Below, one piece after another: positions 43,060-52,643 of a stretch of DNA of 64,000 nt. Position numbers and translations under genes: made by a program. Under the pieces are notes generated by a model. The model searched no databases. It saw nothing but the letters and a program-made list of their open reading frames with translations, and had not been told where the DNA came from. Source of the DNA: Streptomyces gossypii (GTDB lineage: Bacteria; Actinomycetota; Actinomycetes; Streptomycetales; Streptomycetaceae); the NCBI RefSeq assembly GCF_025165795.1, contig NZ_JAJAGO010000004.1:186001-250000 (forward strand), written 5' to 3'. How positions within the stretch are numbered: position 1 is the first letter of the stretch; each line of letters opens with the position of its first letter.

Positions 43060-44277
43060 TCAGCCTGCCGGAATCGCTCCCAGTTCTCCCCGCAAGCGCA
43101 TGGTCCGCAGCGCCAACTCCAGTTCGAACCGGCTGTCCGGGTCGTCGATGTCCTCGCCCCACAGCTCGCGGATCTGCCGCAGCCGGTAGCGCACCGTCTG
43201 CGGATGTACGCCGAGCCGTCCGGCGACCTCCGGCGCACCGCCCCTGGTCTCCAGCCAGGCGAGCAGTGTCTCCGCGAGCCGACGGCCGTGCGTGGGCCCG
43301 CAGGAGGCCAGTGGTGCCAGCCTTCGCCGGGCCAGGTCCTCGATCAGCTCCTCGGGCGGCAGCAGTACCAGGGCTTCGGTGTGCTCGGTGCAGTGCAGCA
43401 GCCCACCGCTCGGCAGCAGGCCCCGCTCCATCAGCGCGACCGCCGACTGTGCCCAGTGCAGCGACTTGACTGCCTGGGTCAGCGGCACCTGCGGCCCGAT
43501 CGCGCCGGACCATCCGGCGGTGGCCCGCCGCAGGAGTTCCGCCCGCCCGGCGGCGTCCGGGTCGGGCACGACCATGCGCGGTTGGTCGTAGTCCATGTCG
43601 AGCAGCACCTCCTCGCCGACGGCGGGCGCCACCGCGGAGCGGGCCGGCCGTACGAGCACGGCGACGCCGACGGTGCGGGGCACCGTCCAGCCGATCCGTG
43701 CGGCCCGGTCGGCGAGGAGTTCGTTGAGGTCGCCGGGGGGCCGGGGGTGTTCGGAGAGCAGCAGGTCGAGGAGTCGCCGCTGTAGCCGGAGCCGCTCGCC
43801 GGCGCGGCGGGCGGCGGCCTCGGCGTAGCCGCGGACGGATTCGGCGACCAGTCCGTCCAGGAACTGGAAACCGGCGTCCGCCAGCTCGTACATCGCGGGC
43901 GCGGGGATCTCCATCTGGGTGCCGATGACCGCGAGGCGGCGCCAGGAGAGGCGGATGCCGAGCCGGTAGATCGCCTGAAGTGAGTCGAGACTGCGTCCCT
44001 GCAGCACCTCTCCACGGCCGAAGTCCTGGAAGACCCGGGTCGGCACCTCGGGGGCGTCGAGCCCCTGGCCCAAGTGGTCGACGAAGTGTTCGAGGGCCCG
44101 GCGGATGCCGATGAGCGCCCTCGGCTCGCCGGACTCGTCGAGGGCGAGGGGAACGGTCGGGTACTCCCGGCGGATCTCGCGGAGGATGTCCTCGGCGAGC
44201 ACCGGCACCTCTGCGAGGGCACGTTCGGCGAACTGCTGTACCCGCAGCTGGGGCATGTCCTGCCAGGCCGATCGCAT
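43060..44277 (-). CDS. PucR/CdaR-type transcriptional regulator
   Basis: A 405-residue regulator. Its C-terminal part is a PucR helix-turn-helix (GGAPEVAGRLGVHPQTVRYR, then FELELALRTMRL). The centre has a sugar-diacid/GGDEF-like region, and the N-terminus has an alpha-helical RsbR-like section. It is the same family as FasR but a different protein. The start is ATG 44277 or GTG 44292; the latter lies four bases after the stop of the upstream gene and would fit coupling. The neighbouring dehydrogenase at 41851 is a reasonable target; no operator was identified. Confidence 0.88.
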   Translation of the reverse strand: MRSAWQDMPQLRVQQFAERALAEVPVLAEDILREIRREYPTVPLALDESGEPRALIGIRRALEHFVDHLGQGLDAPEVPTRVFQDFGRGEVLQGRSLDSLQAIYRLGIRLSWRRLAVIGTQMEIPAPAMYELADAGFQFLDGLVAESVRGYAEAAARRAGERLRLQRRLLDLLLSEHPRPPGDLNELLADRAARIGWTVPRTVGVAVLVRPARSAVAPAVGEEVLLDMDYDQPRMVVPDPDAAGRAELLRRATAGWSGAIGPQVPLTQAVKSLHWAQSAVALMERGLLPSGGLLHCTEHTEALVLLPPEELIEDLARRRLAPLASCGPTHGRRLAETLLAWLETRGGAPEVAGRLGVHPQTVRYRLRQIRELWGEDIDDPDSRFELELALRTMRLRGELGAIPAG

Positions 44278-44296
44278 CGTGCCGGCCGTCACCGGG

Positions 44297-44560
44297 TCAG
44301 TCCCCGGAGTCCGGAGACGCGGAAGAGGACCCCGACGCGGACGGCGAGGAAGACGGCGACGAGGACTCCGAGGGTGATGCCGCCGGAGACTCCGAAGGAG
44401 ACGGTGACCGGGGCTCGCCGGAGGGCGAGCCGAAGTGCACCAGCGGAACGTTGGGCTGTTCCGGCGTGGCGCTGAGTGCCGCGACGATACCGAAGGCCGC
44501 CCCGACCGCCAGTGCGGCGGCGGCGACACAGGTAAGGGCAGCTGCGAGAACTCTCTGCAT
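44297..44560 (-). CDS. Small exported or membrane-anchored Ser/Pro-rich protein
   Basis: An 87-residue protein. Residues about 3-30 form a signal peptide or anchor (VLAAALTCVAAAALAVGAAF). The outer part is a low-complexity Ser/Pro/Glu tail, ending in repeats of PSPSESPAASPSESS. There is no folded domain and no known function. The ATG at 44560 has GAGAGG upstream; an ATG at 44581 would add seven residues. It lies directly upstream of the PucR gene and divergently from the DUF3068 gene; the 194 bases upstream hold no gene. Confidence 0.6.
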   Translation of the reverse strand: MQRVLAAALTCVAAAALAVGAAFGIVAALSATPEQPNVPLVHFGSPSGEPRSPSPSESPAASPSESSSPSSSPSASGSSSASPDSGD

Positions 44561-44754
44561 GGCGCGACAAACCTCTCTCATGAATGCGCACCTGCCCCGC
44601 CCCAGGGGCCAGAATTACTAAGTTACCCGAGTGTCAATTAAGCATTGACGTCATGTCAAGGCGTCGCCTACGTTTCCGGCTCATAAAGCTTCACGGTCTT
44701 CCCGAACGCGCACCGTTCCCGCGCAGCATCGCCTGAACCCCGGAGAGCCCTACT

Positions 44755-45810
44755 ATGCGCCGTTCCGCCATTCCGTCAGCCGGTCAGCCGTCCCCACCGA
44801 CGCCGCCCCGGTCCTCGGCCAGGAGAGCCTCGCCCCTCTCGCTGGTCCTGCTGGGACTCGGCGTGTTCCTGCTCGTGCTGGCCCCGCTGCTCGCCTGGTA
44901 CGTCGAGCCCCGTGCGAAGCGCACGCCGATCGACATCAACTCGACGACCGTCATGACCGGCACCGGCAGCTACTTCGACCAGGAGACGACGGCCACCAAG
45001 GAGGGCGAGAAGCTCACGGTCACCCGCCGGGTGCTGGGCGATGTGGCCAAGAGCGAGGAGGACGACGTGGCCGTCTGGAACGTCTCCCAGACGATCGACA
45101 ACCCCAAGACGCTCAAGCTCGACGACCCGCGCCGGTCCTTCCAGTGGAAGAAGGAGCGCTGGGTGACCGACCGCAAGACCAACCGGCCGGTGCACTGCTG
45201 CGACGAGTCGCCGGGGGCCTTCGCCGGCGAGGGGTACCTGAAGTTCCCCTTCGACATGGAGGAGCGCGGTTACACCTGGTGGGACAGCACTCTCGGAGAC
45301 ACGGTGCCGCTCCGCTTCGAGGGCCGGAAGAAGGTCGCCGGCTATGAGGGCATGCACTACAAGGGTTCGGTGAAGAAGCAGGTCAAGGTAGGCATCCGGC
45401 AGGTTCCGGCCGTGCTCGTGGACGATTCGGCGAGCGGTCAGATGAACGCCGAGGAGTGGTACTCCAACGAGGAGATCCACATCATCGCCGACGAGCGCAC
45501 CGGCCGGATCATCTATGCGAGCATCGCGCCGAAGCTCGCCCTGCGCCCCCCGGGCGGGGATGAGGACAAGGTGACCCTGCTCCAGAGTGACAAGATCGAG
45601 TTCACCGAGAAGACCAGCCGCGAGCAGGTCGAGCTGGCCCGCGACGACAGCGACCGGCTCAAGCTCGTCGGCGAGACCCTACCGGTGGCGGGTGCCGCGG
45701 TGGGCGGGCTGCTGGCGGCGGCCGGTGCCGTTCTGGTCGTACGGGGCAGGCGGGGCCGGGGCCTCGAAGGGCATCCGGACGGGGAGAACGCCCCCCGGAG
45801 CGCAATGTGA
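44755..45810 (+). CDS. DUF3068 (PorA-family) membrane protein
   Basis: A 351-residue protein with one N-terminal transmembrane helix (about 28-48), a large outer domain, and one C-terminal helix (about 310-330). The outer domain has the DUF3068 features: WYVEPRAKRTPID right after the helix, YFDQETTATKEGEKLTVTRR, PVHCCDESPGAF with a Cys pair, and GYTWWDSTLGDTVPLRFEG. The family is named PorA in Pfam for its corynebacterial relatives; in actinomycetes its role is unclear. The next 268 bases contain no gene, then the glycosyltransferase operon begins. Confidence 0.82.
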   Translation: MRRSAIPSAGQPSPPTPPRSSARRASPLSLVLLGLGVFLLVLAPLLAWYVEPRAKRTPIDINSTTVMTGTGSYFDQETTATKEGEKLTVTRRVLGDVAKSEEDDVAVWNVSQTIDNPKTLKLDDPRRSFQWKKERWVTDRKTNRPVHCCDESPGAFAGEGYLKFPFDMEERGYTWWDSTLGDTVPLRFEGRKKVAGYEGMHYKGSVKKQVKVGIRQVPAVLVDDSASGQMNAEEWYSNEEIHIIADERTGRIIYASIAPKLALRPPGGDEDKVTLLQSDKIEFTEKTSREQVELARDDSDRLKLVGETLPVAGAAVGGLLAAAGAVLVVRGRRGRGLEGHPDGENAPRSAM

Positions 45811-46078
45811 TGAAGCTTCAAGCTGCAGGATCCCAGAAATTGTCATGTCGGTGAGTAGCCCCGACGCCCGGCTGAGCGAACACTGAGCCAACCACAGCGC
45901 ATCCCGCCCCGGATCCGCCCCAGCCCGCAGCAGCTCCGGCGGGCACCCTCAGCACCGCCTTCACACCCCGAACTCTTATCCCGGGCGCACAGCCCGGACC
46001 ACGCACCCAGACCACGCTTCCCCCTCACACCCGAACAAGTCCCGTATGAACCGCACCCTGAGACGAGTTGGAGCGCAG

Positions 46079-47473
46079 ATGCCCCAGCACGTACGACCGT
46101 CACCGGTACCGCCGCTCGGCGCCACCCCCAAGGCCGCCGTGCGCCAGCAGCGCGCCACCGAACCGGCGCACCCGCGACGGATCGTCTTTCTGGCCCGGCG
46201 TGACCTCGGCAATCCGGCTGCGGGCGGATCCGAGCTGCTCATCGACCGGATAGCCGAGGGCCTCACGGCCTACGGCCACCAGGTCACGCTGCTGTGCGGC
46301 GGCCCGGCCGCCTACCGCGACTACCGCGTCGTCTCAGCGGGCGGTGACGCCGACCACTTCCTGCGCGCCCGCCGCGCCTTCGCCCGCCAGGTCGGGGGCT
46401 GCGACCTGCTGGTCGAGGTCTCCAACGGAATGCCGTATCTGGCTCCGCTGTGGCATCACGGCCCGACGCTGTGCCTGGTCAACCATGTGCACACGGACCT
46501 GTGGAGCATGCGCTACCCGGCTCCGGCCGCCCGGCTTGGCCGCCGCCTGGAGCACTGGGCGCTGGCCGGAAACCACCGCCGCAACCTCAAGATCGCCGTC
46601 TCCGGCTCCACGGCCGCCGCGCTCACCGCGCTCGGCGTGCCGCAGGACGAGATCCGCATCGTGCACAACGGCGTGGACGACCCGGGGCCACTGGTGCCCA
46701 AGGCGCCCGAGCCGCTGTTTCTCGCGATGGGCAGACTCGTCGAGTACAAGCGGGTCGATCTGCTGCTGCGCCTGTGGGAGCGGGTGCGTCCGGTCACCGG
46801 CGGCCGGCTGGTCATCGTCGGCGACGGCCCGGAGCGGGCCCGGCTGGAGGCGATGGCAGGCCCCTCCGTCACCTTCACCGGTCATGTGAGCGAAGCCGAG
46901 AAGCACCGGCTGCTCTGCCAGGCGTGGCTGCTGCTGCATCCGTCGATGGTGGAGGGCTGGGGTCTGGTCGTCACCGAGGCCGCGGCCCGCGGCACCCCGG
47001 CCGTCGGCTTCGACATTCCCGGCCTGCGCGACTCGATCGAAGACGGACATACGGGGCTTCTCGCGCGCGGCGACAGCTCGTTCGCCGCCCACTGGTGCGC
47101 GCTCGCCCTCTCCGCGCGGCGGCGTACGGCGCTGGGCCGGGCTGCCGAGCTGCGGGCCCGCCGGTTCCGCTGGGCCAACACCGTCAACAGCTTCCGCGCC
47201 GTCGCGGCGGAGGCGTACACGCGGGCCGGAGGTGCCGCCCCGCCTGCCGGTGCCGCCGCGGCAGGCGCCGCAGCCCCAAACCCAGCCCCAAACCCAGCCC
47301 CGAACGCCGCCCAAGGTACTGGCACCCCCGGTGTCCGTGCCCGTGGTTCAGGTGCCGGACGGGCCACCCCGCCCGTACCCGCCCGGGTGACGGCGGCCCA
47401 CGCACCCACGCGTGCGCTCTCCGGAACCCCTCAAGGCGGCACCCGCATCCCCACCCCCGGCCAGCAGGGATGA
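46079..47473 (+). CDS. GT4-family glycosyltransferase
   Basis: A 464-residue glycosyltransferase of the GT-B fold. The N-terminal half has NPAAGGSELLIDRIAEGL (acceptor side). The C-terminal half has FLAMGRLVEYKRVDLLLRL, VIVGDGPERARLEAM and the retaining-GT4 motif HPSMVEGWGLVVTEAAARG (E-x7-E). The last about 65 residues are an Ala/Pro/Asn-rich low-complexity tail. The ATG at 46079 follows TTGGAGCG and was preferred over ATG 46046. It is the first gene of the glycan operon and overlaps the methyltransferase by four bases. The sugar donor is unknown. Confidence 0.9.
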   Translation: MPQHVRPSPVPPLGATPKAAVRQQRATEPAHPRRIVFLARRDLGNPAAGGSELLIDRIAEGLTAYGHQVTLLCGGPAAYRDYRVVSAGGDADHFLRARRAFARQVGGCDLLVEVSNGMPYLAPLWHHGPTLCLVNHVHTDLWSMRYPAPAARLGRRLEHWALAGNHRRNLKIAVSGSTAAALTALGVPQDEIRIVHNGVDDPGPLVPKAPEPLFLAMGRLVEYKRVDLLLRLWERVRPVTGGRLVIVGDGPERARLEAMAGPSVTFTGHVSEAEKHRLLCQAWLLLHPSMVEGWGLVVTEAAARGTPAVGFDIPGLRDSIEDGHTGLLARGDSSFAAHWCALALSARRRTALGRAAELRARRFRWANTVNSFRAVAAEAYTRAGGAAPPAGAAAAGAAAPNPAPNPAPNAAQGTGTPGVRARGSGAGRATPPVPARVTAAHAPTRALSGTPQGGTRIPTPGQQG

Positions 47474-48210
47474 CGACAGCCGTGCGCGACCCCTCCTTCA
47501 GACGATCCGCCGCCCTCTTCCGTGCCTTCATGCGGGAGCAGACCGAGCCCGAGAAGTGTTACGCCCTGCTCGCCCGGGACGCCGCCCAGCAGGTCGAGCG
47601 CTACGGGCCGCTCAAGGGGCAGACGGTCGTCGACATCGGCGGCGGCAGCGGGCACTTCACCGAGGAGTTCCGCCGCCGGGGCGCCCACAGCTTCCTCTTC
47701 GAACCCGACCCCGCCGAACTGCTCGCCGGCGGGCGCGCCCCGGAGGGCGGCGTCCTCGCCGACGGCTATCTGCTGCCGCTGGCCGACGGCGCCGCCGACG
47801 TGTGCTTCTCCTCCAACGTCCTGGAACACGTGGCGGATCCGCAGACCTTCCTCTCCGAGATGGTCCGGGTGACCCGCCCCGGCGGGCTGATCTATCTGTC
47901 CTTCACCAACTGGTACTCCCCCTGGGGCGGGCACGAGACCGCCCCCTGGCACTATCTGGGCGCCGACCGCGCCCGCGCCCGCTACCGGCGTCGCACCGGC
48001 CACGACGCCAAGCACACCCTCGGCGAGAACCTCTTCGCCGTGCACATCGGCCCCACCCTGCGCCAGGTACGCGCCCGCGACGACGTGCGAATCCTCTCGG
48101 CGCGCTCCCGCTACTGGCCCTTCCTTCCAGGTGTCATCACCCGCGTACCGGTTCTCCGCGAGATAGCCACCTGGAACCTCCTCCTCATTCTCCGGCGGTG
48201 CCCACGATGA
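47470..48210 (+). CDS. Class I SAM-dependent methyltransferase
   Basis: A 246-residue methyltransferase. The SAM-binding glycine loop is VVDIGGGSGHFTEEF, with the acidic residue FEPDPAEL in motif II, LPLADGAADVCFSSNVLEHV in motif III/IV, and VRVTRPGGLIYLSF next. A hydrophobic C-terminal end is absent. Overlaps of four bases on both sides place it between the GT4 and the AftD-like enzyme. A methylated sugar or lipid carrier is the likely product. Confidence 0.88.
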   Translation: MTTAVRDPSFRRSAALFRAFMREQTEPEKCYALLARDAAQQVERYGPLKGQTVVDIGGGSGHFTEEFRRRGAHSFLFEPDPAELLAGGRAPEGGVLADGYLLPLADGAADVCFSSNVLEHVADPQTFLSEMVRVTRPGGLIYLSFTNWYSPWGGHETAPWHYLGADRARARYRRRTGHDAKHTLGENLFAVHIGPTLRQVRARDDVRILSARSRYWPFLPGVITRVPVLREIATWNLLLILRRCPR

Positions 48211-51200
48211 CCTCCAGCGCAATCAGTCCGCCCGCCCCCGTGGATCCGGGACGGCCGCATCATGCCAGGGCGGCCGGAACGCCTCCGCCGGAGGACCGGC
48301 CGCGCGACAGGCGCTGGCTGCTCGGCTTCTGGCTGACCGCCCTCGTCGGCTTCCTGGTCAACTCGCCCGGGAAGATGACCTTCGACACGAAGCTGGGGGT
48401 CGTCACCGACCCCTGGCGCTTCATCAGCGACCTCGGCGGCCTCTGGCAGGACCAGGCGGGCTTCGGCGGTATCAGCGACCAGTACATCGGTTACGCCTTC
48501 CCGATGCTGCCGTACTACGCGCTGACCGACCTGCTGCAGATTCCGACCTGGCTGGCCGAGCGCCTGTGGCTGTCGCTGATCGTGACCGCCGCCTTCTGGG
48601 GCGCGCTGCGGCTGGCCGAGCGGTTCGGCATCGGCACCCACCGCTCCCGGCTGGTCGCCGCCGCCGCGTACGCCCTGTGGCCGACCTTCACCATCGTCAT
48701 CGGCTCCACCTCGGCCGCCGCGCTGCCCGGCGCCGTACTGCCCTGGGTCATCCTGCCGCTCACCTCGCTCACCGCCATCCCGCGCGTGGCCGCCGCCCGT
48801 TCGGCGCTGGTGATCCCCTTCATGGGCGGGGTCAACGCCGCCTCGACACTGGCCTCCCTGCTGCCGGTCGGGCTGTACATCCTCAGCCGCACCGGCCGCA
48901 GGCGCCGTACCCTGATCGCCTGGTGGACCCCCGGTGTGGTGCTGGCCACCCTGTGGTGGATCGTGCCGCTGCTGCTCCTCGGCGCCTACGGCGAGGACTT
49001 CATGCCGTACGTCGAGCAGGCCGACGCCACCACCGGCACCATGTCCGCCACCGAGATGCTGCGCGGCGCCGGGAACTGGACCGCCTATCTCAGCTACGGC
49101 GAGCCCTGGCTGCCCGCGGGCTGGGCCGTGGCCACCGGCGTCGTCGCCATCCTCGGCAGCGCCTGCGCCGCCGCGATCGGGCTGGCCGGGCTGGCCCGCC
49201 GTGATCTGCCCGAGCGCCGCTGGATGCTGCTCACCGTCGTCACCGTCGTCGCGATCACGCTCGCCGGCTACGCGGGCGGTCTCGGCGGCCCCTTCGCCCA
49301 GACGGTGCAGGACTGGCTGGACGGCGGGCTGCGGCCGTTCCGCAACATCTACAAGTTCCAGCCCGGACTCGCCCTCGCGCTCACCTTCGGCCTGGCACAC
49401 CTCATCGGATGCCTGGCACGTGCCCAGAGCCCGGCGGCGGACGCGACCGGCGGCCCGAGCGCCCGCTCCTGGTGGCAGACCTCCGGACGCAGGCTGATCC
49501 CGGGAGTGGCAGCGCTGCTCATCCTGCCCGGCCTGCTCGCCCCCTTCCTCAAGGGCGACATCCTCCAGCCCGGGGCCTTCGACAAGCTCCCCAAGCACTG
49601 GGAGCAGACCGCGGACTGGCTGGAGAAGAACTCACCGCAATCCCGCGCCTACGTCACCCCCGCCACCGCACACGGCATCTACGAGTGGGGCTCCCCCATC
49701 GACCAGCCGCTGGACGTGCTGGCCGAATCGCCGTGGGCGCAGCGCGACTACGTCCCGTTCGGCACCCCGGGCAACCGGCGCGCGCTGGACGCGGTCGAGA
49801 AGGCCCTGGCCTCCGGCGGTGAAGTGCCGGGCCTGTCAGCCTTCCTGGAGCGTGCCGGGCTGTACAACGTGGTCGTACGGAACGACCTGGACCCGGACGA
49901 GGTCGGCTATGTGCCGCCGCAGGTTGTCAAGCACACCCTGGAGGAGTCCGGCTACCGGAAGGTGAAGGGCTTCGGTCCGAAGATGACCGGCGGCACCATT
50001 CCCTCCGGCGCCCCGGTCGAGATCACCGGCCTCTACTCGCGGCTGCAGGCCGTGGAGATCTACGAGCCGAAGGGCGTCTCCCAGCCGGGCGAGGTGGCGC
50101 TCAAGCCCGTCGGCGACACGGCCGTGCTCAGCGGCGGCCCCGAGTCCCTGCTGCCGCTTGCCGCCGACCCCCGGATCGCCGGGCGGCCGACCGTACTGAC
50201 CGGGGACGACCATCCGGGGATCTCCAACCCGACCCTCCAGGTGCAGGCGGACGGGCTGCGCCGGGCGGACACCCGGTTCGGACTGGTCAACAACAACACG
50301 TCCGCGACCTACGGGCCCGAGGAGCGCAACCACTCCGACAGCGCCCAGGACCCGGGTGAGAAGCCCAAGCAGATCCTGCCGACCGAGGGCGTCAAGCACC
50401 AGACGACGGCCGAACTGCGCGGCGCGAAGTCGGTGACCGCGTCCAGCAGCGGCAACTGGCTCTTCCACCTCCCGCAGTTCGAGCCGGTCAACGCCTTCGA
50501 CCGGAACCCGGACACCGCCTGGGCAGAGGGCACCGCCGGAGAGGCCGAGGGCCAGTGGGTCCGGATCGACTTCGACGGCACGCACGACATCCCCTCCCGG
50601 TTCAAGGTCACCCCGCTGCCCGGCGGCGAGGTACGGGCGATGCCCACCAGCGTGCGCGTCGAGACCGACAAGGGCACGGCGGACAGCCCCCTCCAGCGGG
50701 GCGGCGGAGAGCAGGAGATCAAGGCCCCCGCAGGCGCGGCGAAGTGGCTGAAGGTCACCATCACCGGCACCGAGGGCGCCCAGCCCGGCCTGGCCGGGGC
50801 GGGCTTCTCGGAGATCAGCATCCCGAAGCTCGAGATCGCCAAACTGCTGAAGCTCCCCGAGGCCGCCGACAACGGCGACGCGGGCAGCGAACTGGTCTCG
50901 CTGCACCGCACCACCGACCCGGGCGGCCTGCTGGGCGCCCCCGAGGAGTCCGGGATACGCCGGCAGTTCACCACCGAGCGTGCGGACGACTACGAGCTGA
51001 ACGCGAGCGCGCTGGCCGTCCCGGGCGAGGCCCTGGACAAGCTGCTCGACGAGTTCGCACCCGGCTCCCGGAACCGGCTCACCGCGACGGCCGAGTCGAC
51101 GAGCCGGCTGAGCCCGTCGACAAGCCCGCGCAGCCTCGTGGACACGGATCTGACCACCGCCTGGATCGCCGGCAGTGATCCGACCGTGCGGCTGCAGTGG

Positions 51201-52643
51201 CCCGAGAAGACGGAGATCACCGAGATCGTGCTGGCGGGCGCGGGCGGCATCACCGCACGCCCCACCGAGGTACGGATCAGCTCGCCGGACGGCGCGACGA
51301 CCACGTCCGTCGACGAGAACGGCTGGGCCCGCTTCGATCCGATGGAGACGGACTCGCTGGAGATCACCGTCACCGAGACGGAGCAGAAGACGGTGTACAA
51401 CCCGTACGCCGACAAGGACCTCCAGCTCCCGGTCGGACTCACCGAGATCCACATCCCCGCGCTGAAGGACAAGCTCCGGGCCCGTCCGGCAGATCGGGAC
51501 GAGGAGTTCACCATCCCCTGCCGTGAGGGCCCCACGGTCCGGATCGACAAGAAGCTGCACACCACCAAGGTGTCCGGCAAGATCAGCGATCTGACCGAGC
51601 GCAAGCCGATCGACGTGGAGCTGTGCGCCGGCAGCGAGGAGGACGGCTCGGTCGCCCTCGGCAGCGGCGAGCACACCGTCGAGACGGGCGGCGCCGGCCC
51701 CCTCGCGATCATGGACCTCACGCTCTCGCGCGGCACGGTGCCCGCCGGCTCTGCCGGGTCCTCACCGGCGGCCGGGGACGGCCGCGAGGTGTCCGCGACC
51801 GACTGGAGCGGCGACCGCCGCAAGGTCCAGGTCGGCGAGGGCGGAGCCTCGTACCTCCAGACGCACCAGAACGTCAACGACGGCTGGAAGGCCACCCTCG
51901 ACGGTAAGGAGCTGACCCCGCTGCGCATCGACGGCTGGCAGCAGGGCTTCCTGATCCCGGAGGGCAAGGGCGGTCTGGTCGAGCTCGAGTACGAGCCCGT
52001 GCGCTGGTACGAGGGCGGGCTGATCGCGGGCGGCATCGCACTGGCGGCGCTGCTCGGGCTCGCCTTCCTCCGCCGCCGCGAGGGCACACCTCTCGGCGAG
52101 GACGAGACGCCGGGCACCTCGGTGCCCGCACCGAGCTGGGTGCTGGGCACGCTCGCGCTCACCCTGGTGCTCGCGTTCGTCGCGGGGCCGTACGCGCTGA
52201 TCGTCCCGGTGCTCGCGCTGGCCGCGTGGTTCCGACCGGGGCTGCTCGTGCCGACCGCACTGTTCGCCATGCTGGGCGCGGGCGTTGCCGCCGCGATCGG
52301 CGCGGGTACGGGAGACGGGGGCATCGGCGACGGCGAAGGCACCTTCGGGCACACCGCGCAGGCACTCGCACTGCTGGCGGTCGCCGCCGCGCTGGTCACG
52401 CTGCCGAGGCCGGACGAGGAGACGGGCCGGAAGTCCGACCCCGTACTGTCCCCGGACGTGTACGGGCCGCCGCCCACCGGTTTCGACGGCGCCCAGGCAC
52501 CCACCGTCGTGCTGCCCGGCGCGCCCACGCCGCCGCTGGGCACCCCGTACACGCCGCCGCCGCTGCCCCAGCGGCAGGCTGGGGAGCACCCCCAGCAGGA
52601 CCCGCAGCAGGACCCGCAGCAAGGGGAGGAACCCGGTCGATGA
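48207..52643 (+). CDS. AftD-like alpha-(1->3)-arabinofuranosyltransferase
   Basis: A 1478-residue GT-C membrane enzyme of the DUF3367/AftD type. The N-terminal about 440 residues hold some 11-13 transmembrane helices with the GT-C loop FDTKLGVVTDPWRF after helix 1. A large extracytoplasmic part follows, with two F5/8-type-C-like (discoidin) carbohydrate-binding modules at about 740-870 and 955-1085. Helices return at about 1266-1350, and the tail (about 1380-1478) is Pro/Gln-rich. In mycobacteria AftD adds arabinofuranose from decaprenyl-phosphoarabinose to arabinan. Streptomyces lacks the classical arabinogalactan, so the acceptor here is open. It overlaps its neighbours by four bases on both sides. 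Confidence 0.88.
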   Translation: MTSSAISPPAPVDPGRPHHARAAGTPPPEDRPRDRRWLLGFWLTALVGFLVNSPGKMTFDTKLGVVTDPWRFISDLGGLWQDQAGFGGISDQYIGYAFPMLPYYALTDLLQIPTWLAERLWLSLIVTAAFWGALRLAERFGIGTHRSRLVAAAAYALWPTFTIVIGSTSAAALPGAVLPWVILPLTSLTAIPRVAAARSALVIPFMGGVNAASTLASLLPVGLYILSRTGRRRRTLIAWWTPGVVLATLWWIVPLLLLGAYGEDFMPYVEQADATTGTMSATEMLRGAGNWTAYLSYGEPWLPAGWAVATGVVAILGSACAAAIGLAGLARRDLPERRWMLLTVVTVVAITLAGYAGGLGGPFAQTVQDWLDGGLRPFRNIYKFQPGLALALTFGLAHLIGCLARAQSPAADATGGPSARSWWQTSGRRLIPGVAALLILPGLLAPFLKGDILQPGAFDKLPKHWEQTADWLEKNSPQSRAYVTPATAHGIYEWGSPIDQPLDVLAESPWAQRDYVPFGTPGNRRALDAVEKALASGGEVPGLSAFLERAGLYNVVVRNDLDPDEVGYVPPQVVKHTLEESGYRKVKGFGPKMTGGTIPSGAPVEITGLYSRLQAVEIYEPKGVSQPGEVALKPVGDTAVLSGGPESLLPLAADPRIAGRPTVLTGDDHPGISNPTLQVQADGLRRADTRFGLVNNNTSATYGPEERNHSDSAQDPGEKPKQILPTEGVKHQTTAELRGAKSVTASSSGNWLFHLPQFEPVNAFDRNPDTAWAEGTAGEAEGQWVRIDFDGTHDIPSRFKVTPLPGGEVRAMPTSVRVETDKGTADSPLQRGGGEQEIKAPAGAAKWLKVTITGTEGAQPGLAGAGFSEISIPKLEIAKLLKLPEAADNGDAGSELVSLHRTTDPGGLLGAPEESGIRRQFTTERADDYELNASALAVPGEALDKLLDEFAPGSRNRLTATAESTSRLSPSTSPRSLVDTDLTTAWIAGSDPTVRLQWPEKTEITEIVLAGAGGITARPTEVRISSPDGATTTSVDENGWARFDPMETDSLEITVTETEQKTVYNPYADKDLQLPVGLTEIHIPALKDKLRARPADRDEEFTIPCREGPTVRIDKKLHTTKVSGKISDLTERKPIDVELCAGSEEDGSVALGSGEHTVETGGAGPLAIMDLTLSRGTVPAGSAGSSPAAGDGREVSATDWSGDRRKVQVGEGGASYLQTHQNVNDGWKATLDGKELTPLRIDGWQQGFLIPEGKGGLVELEYEPVRWYEGGLIAGGIALAALLGLAFLRRREGTPLGEDETPGTSVPAPSWVLGTLALTLVLAFVAGPYALIVPVLALAAWFRPGLLVPTALFAMLGAGVAAAIGAGTGDGGIGDGEGTFGHTAQALALLAVAAALVTLPRPDEETGRKSDPVLSPDVYGPPPTGFDGAQAPTVVLPGAPTPPLGTPYTPPPLPQRQAGEHPQQDPQQDPQQGEEPGR

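Noticed and set aside
49836..51674. 612-codon minus-strand frame inside the AftD-like gene
   Set aside because: Antisense of a long, well-supported membrane enzyme; low-complexity composition and no plausible start.
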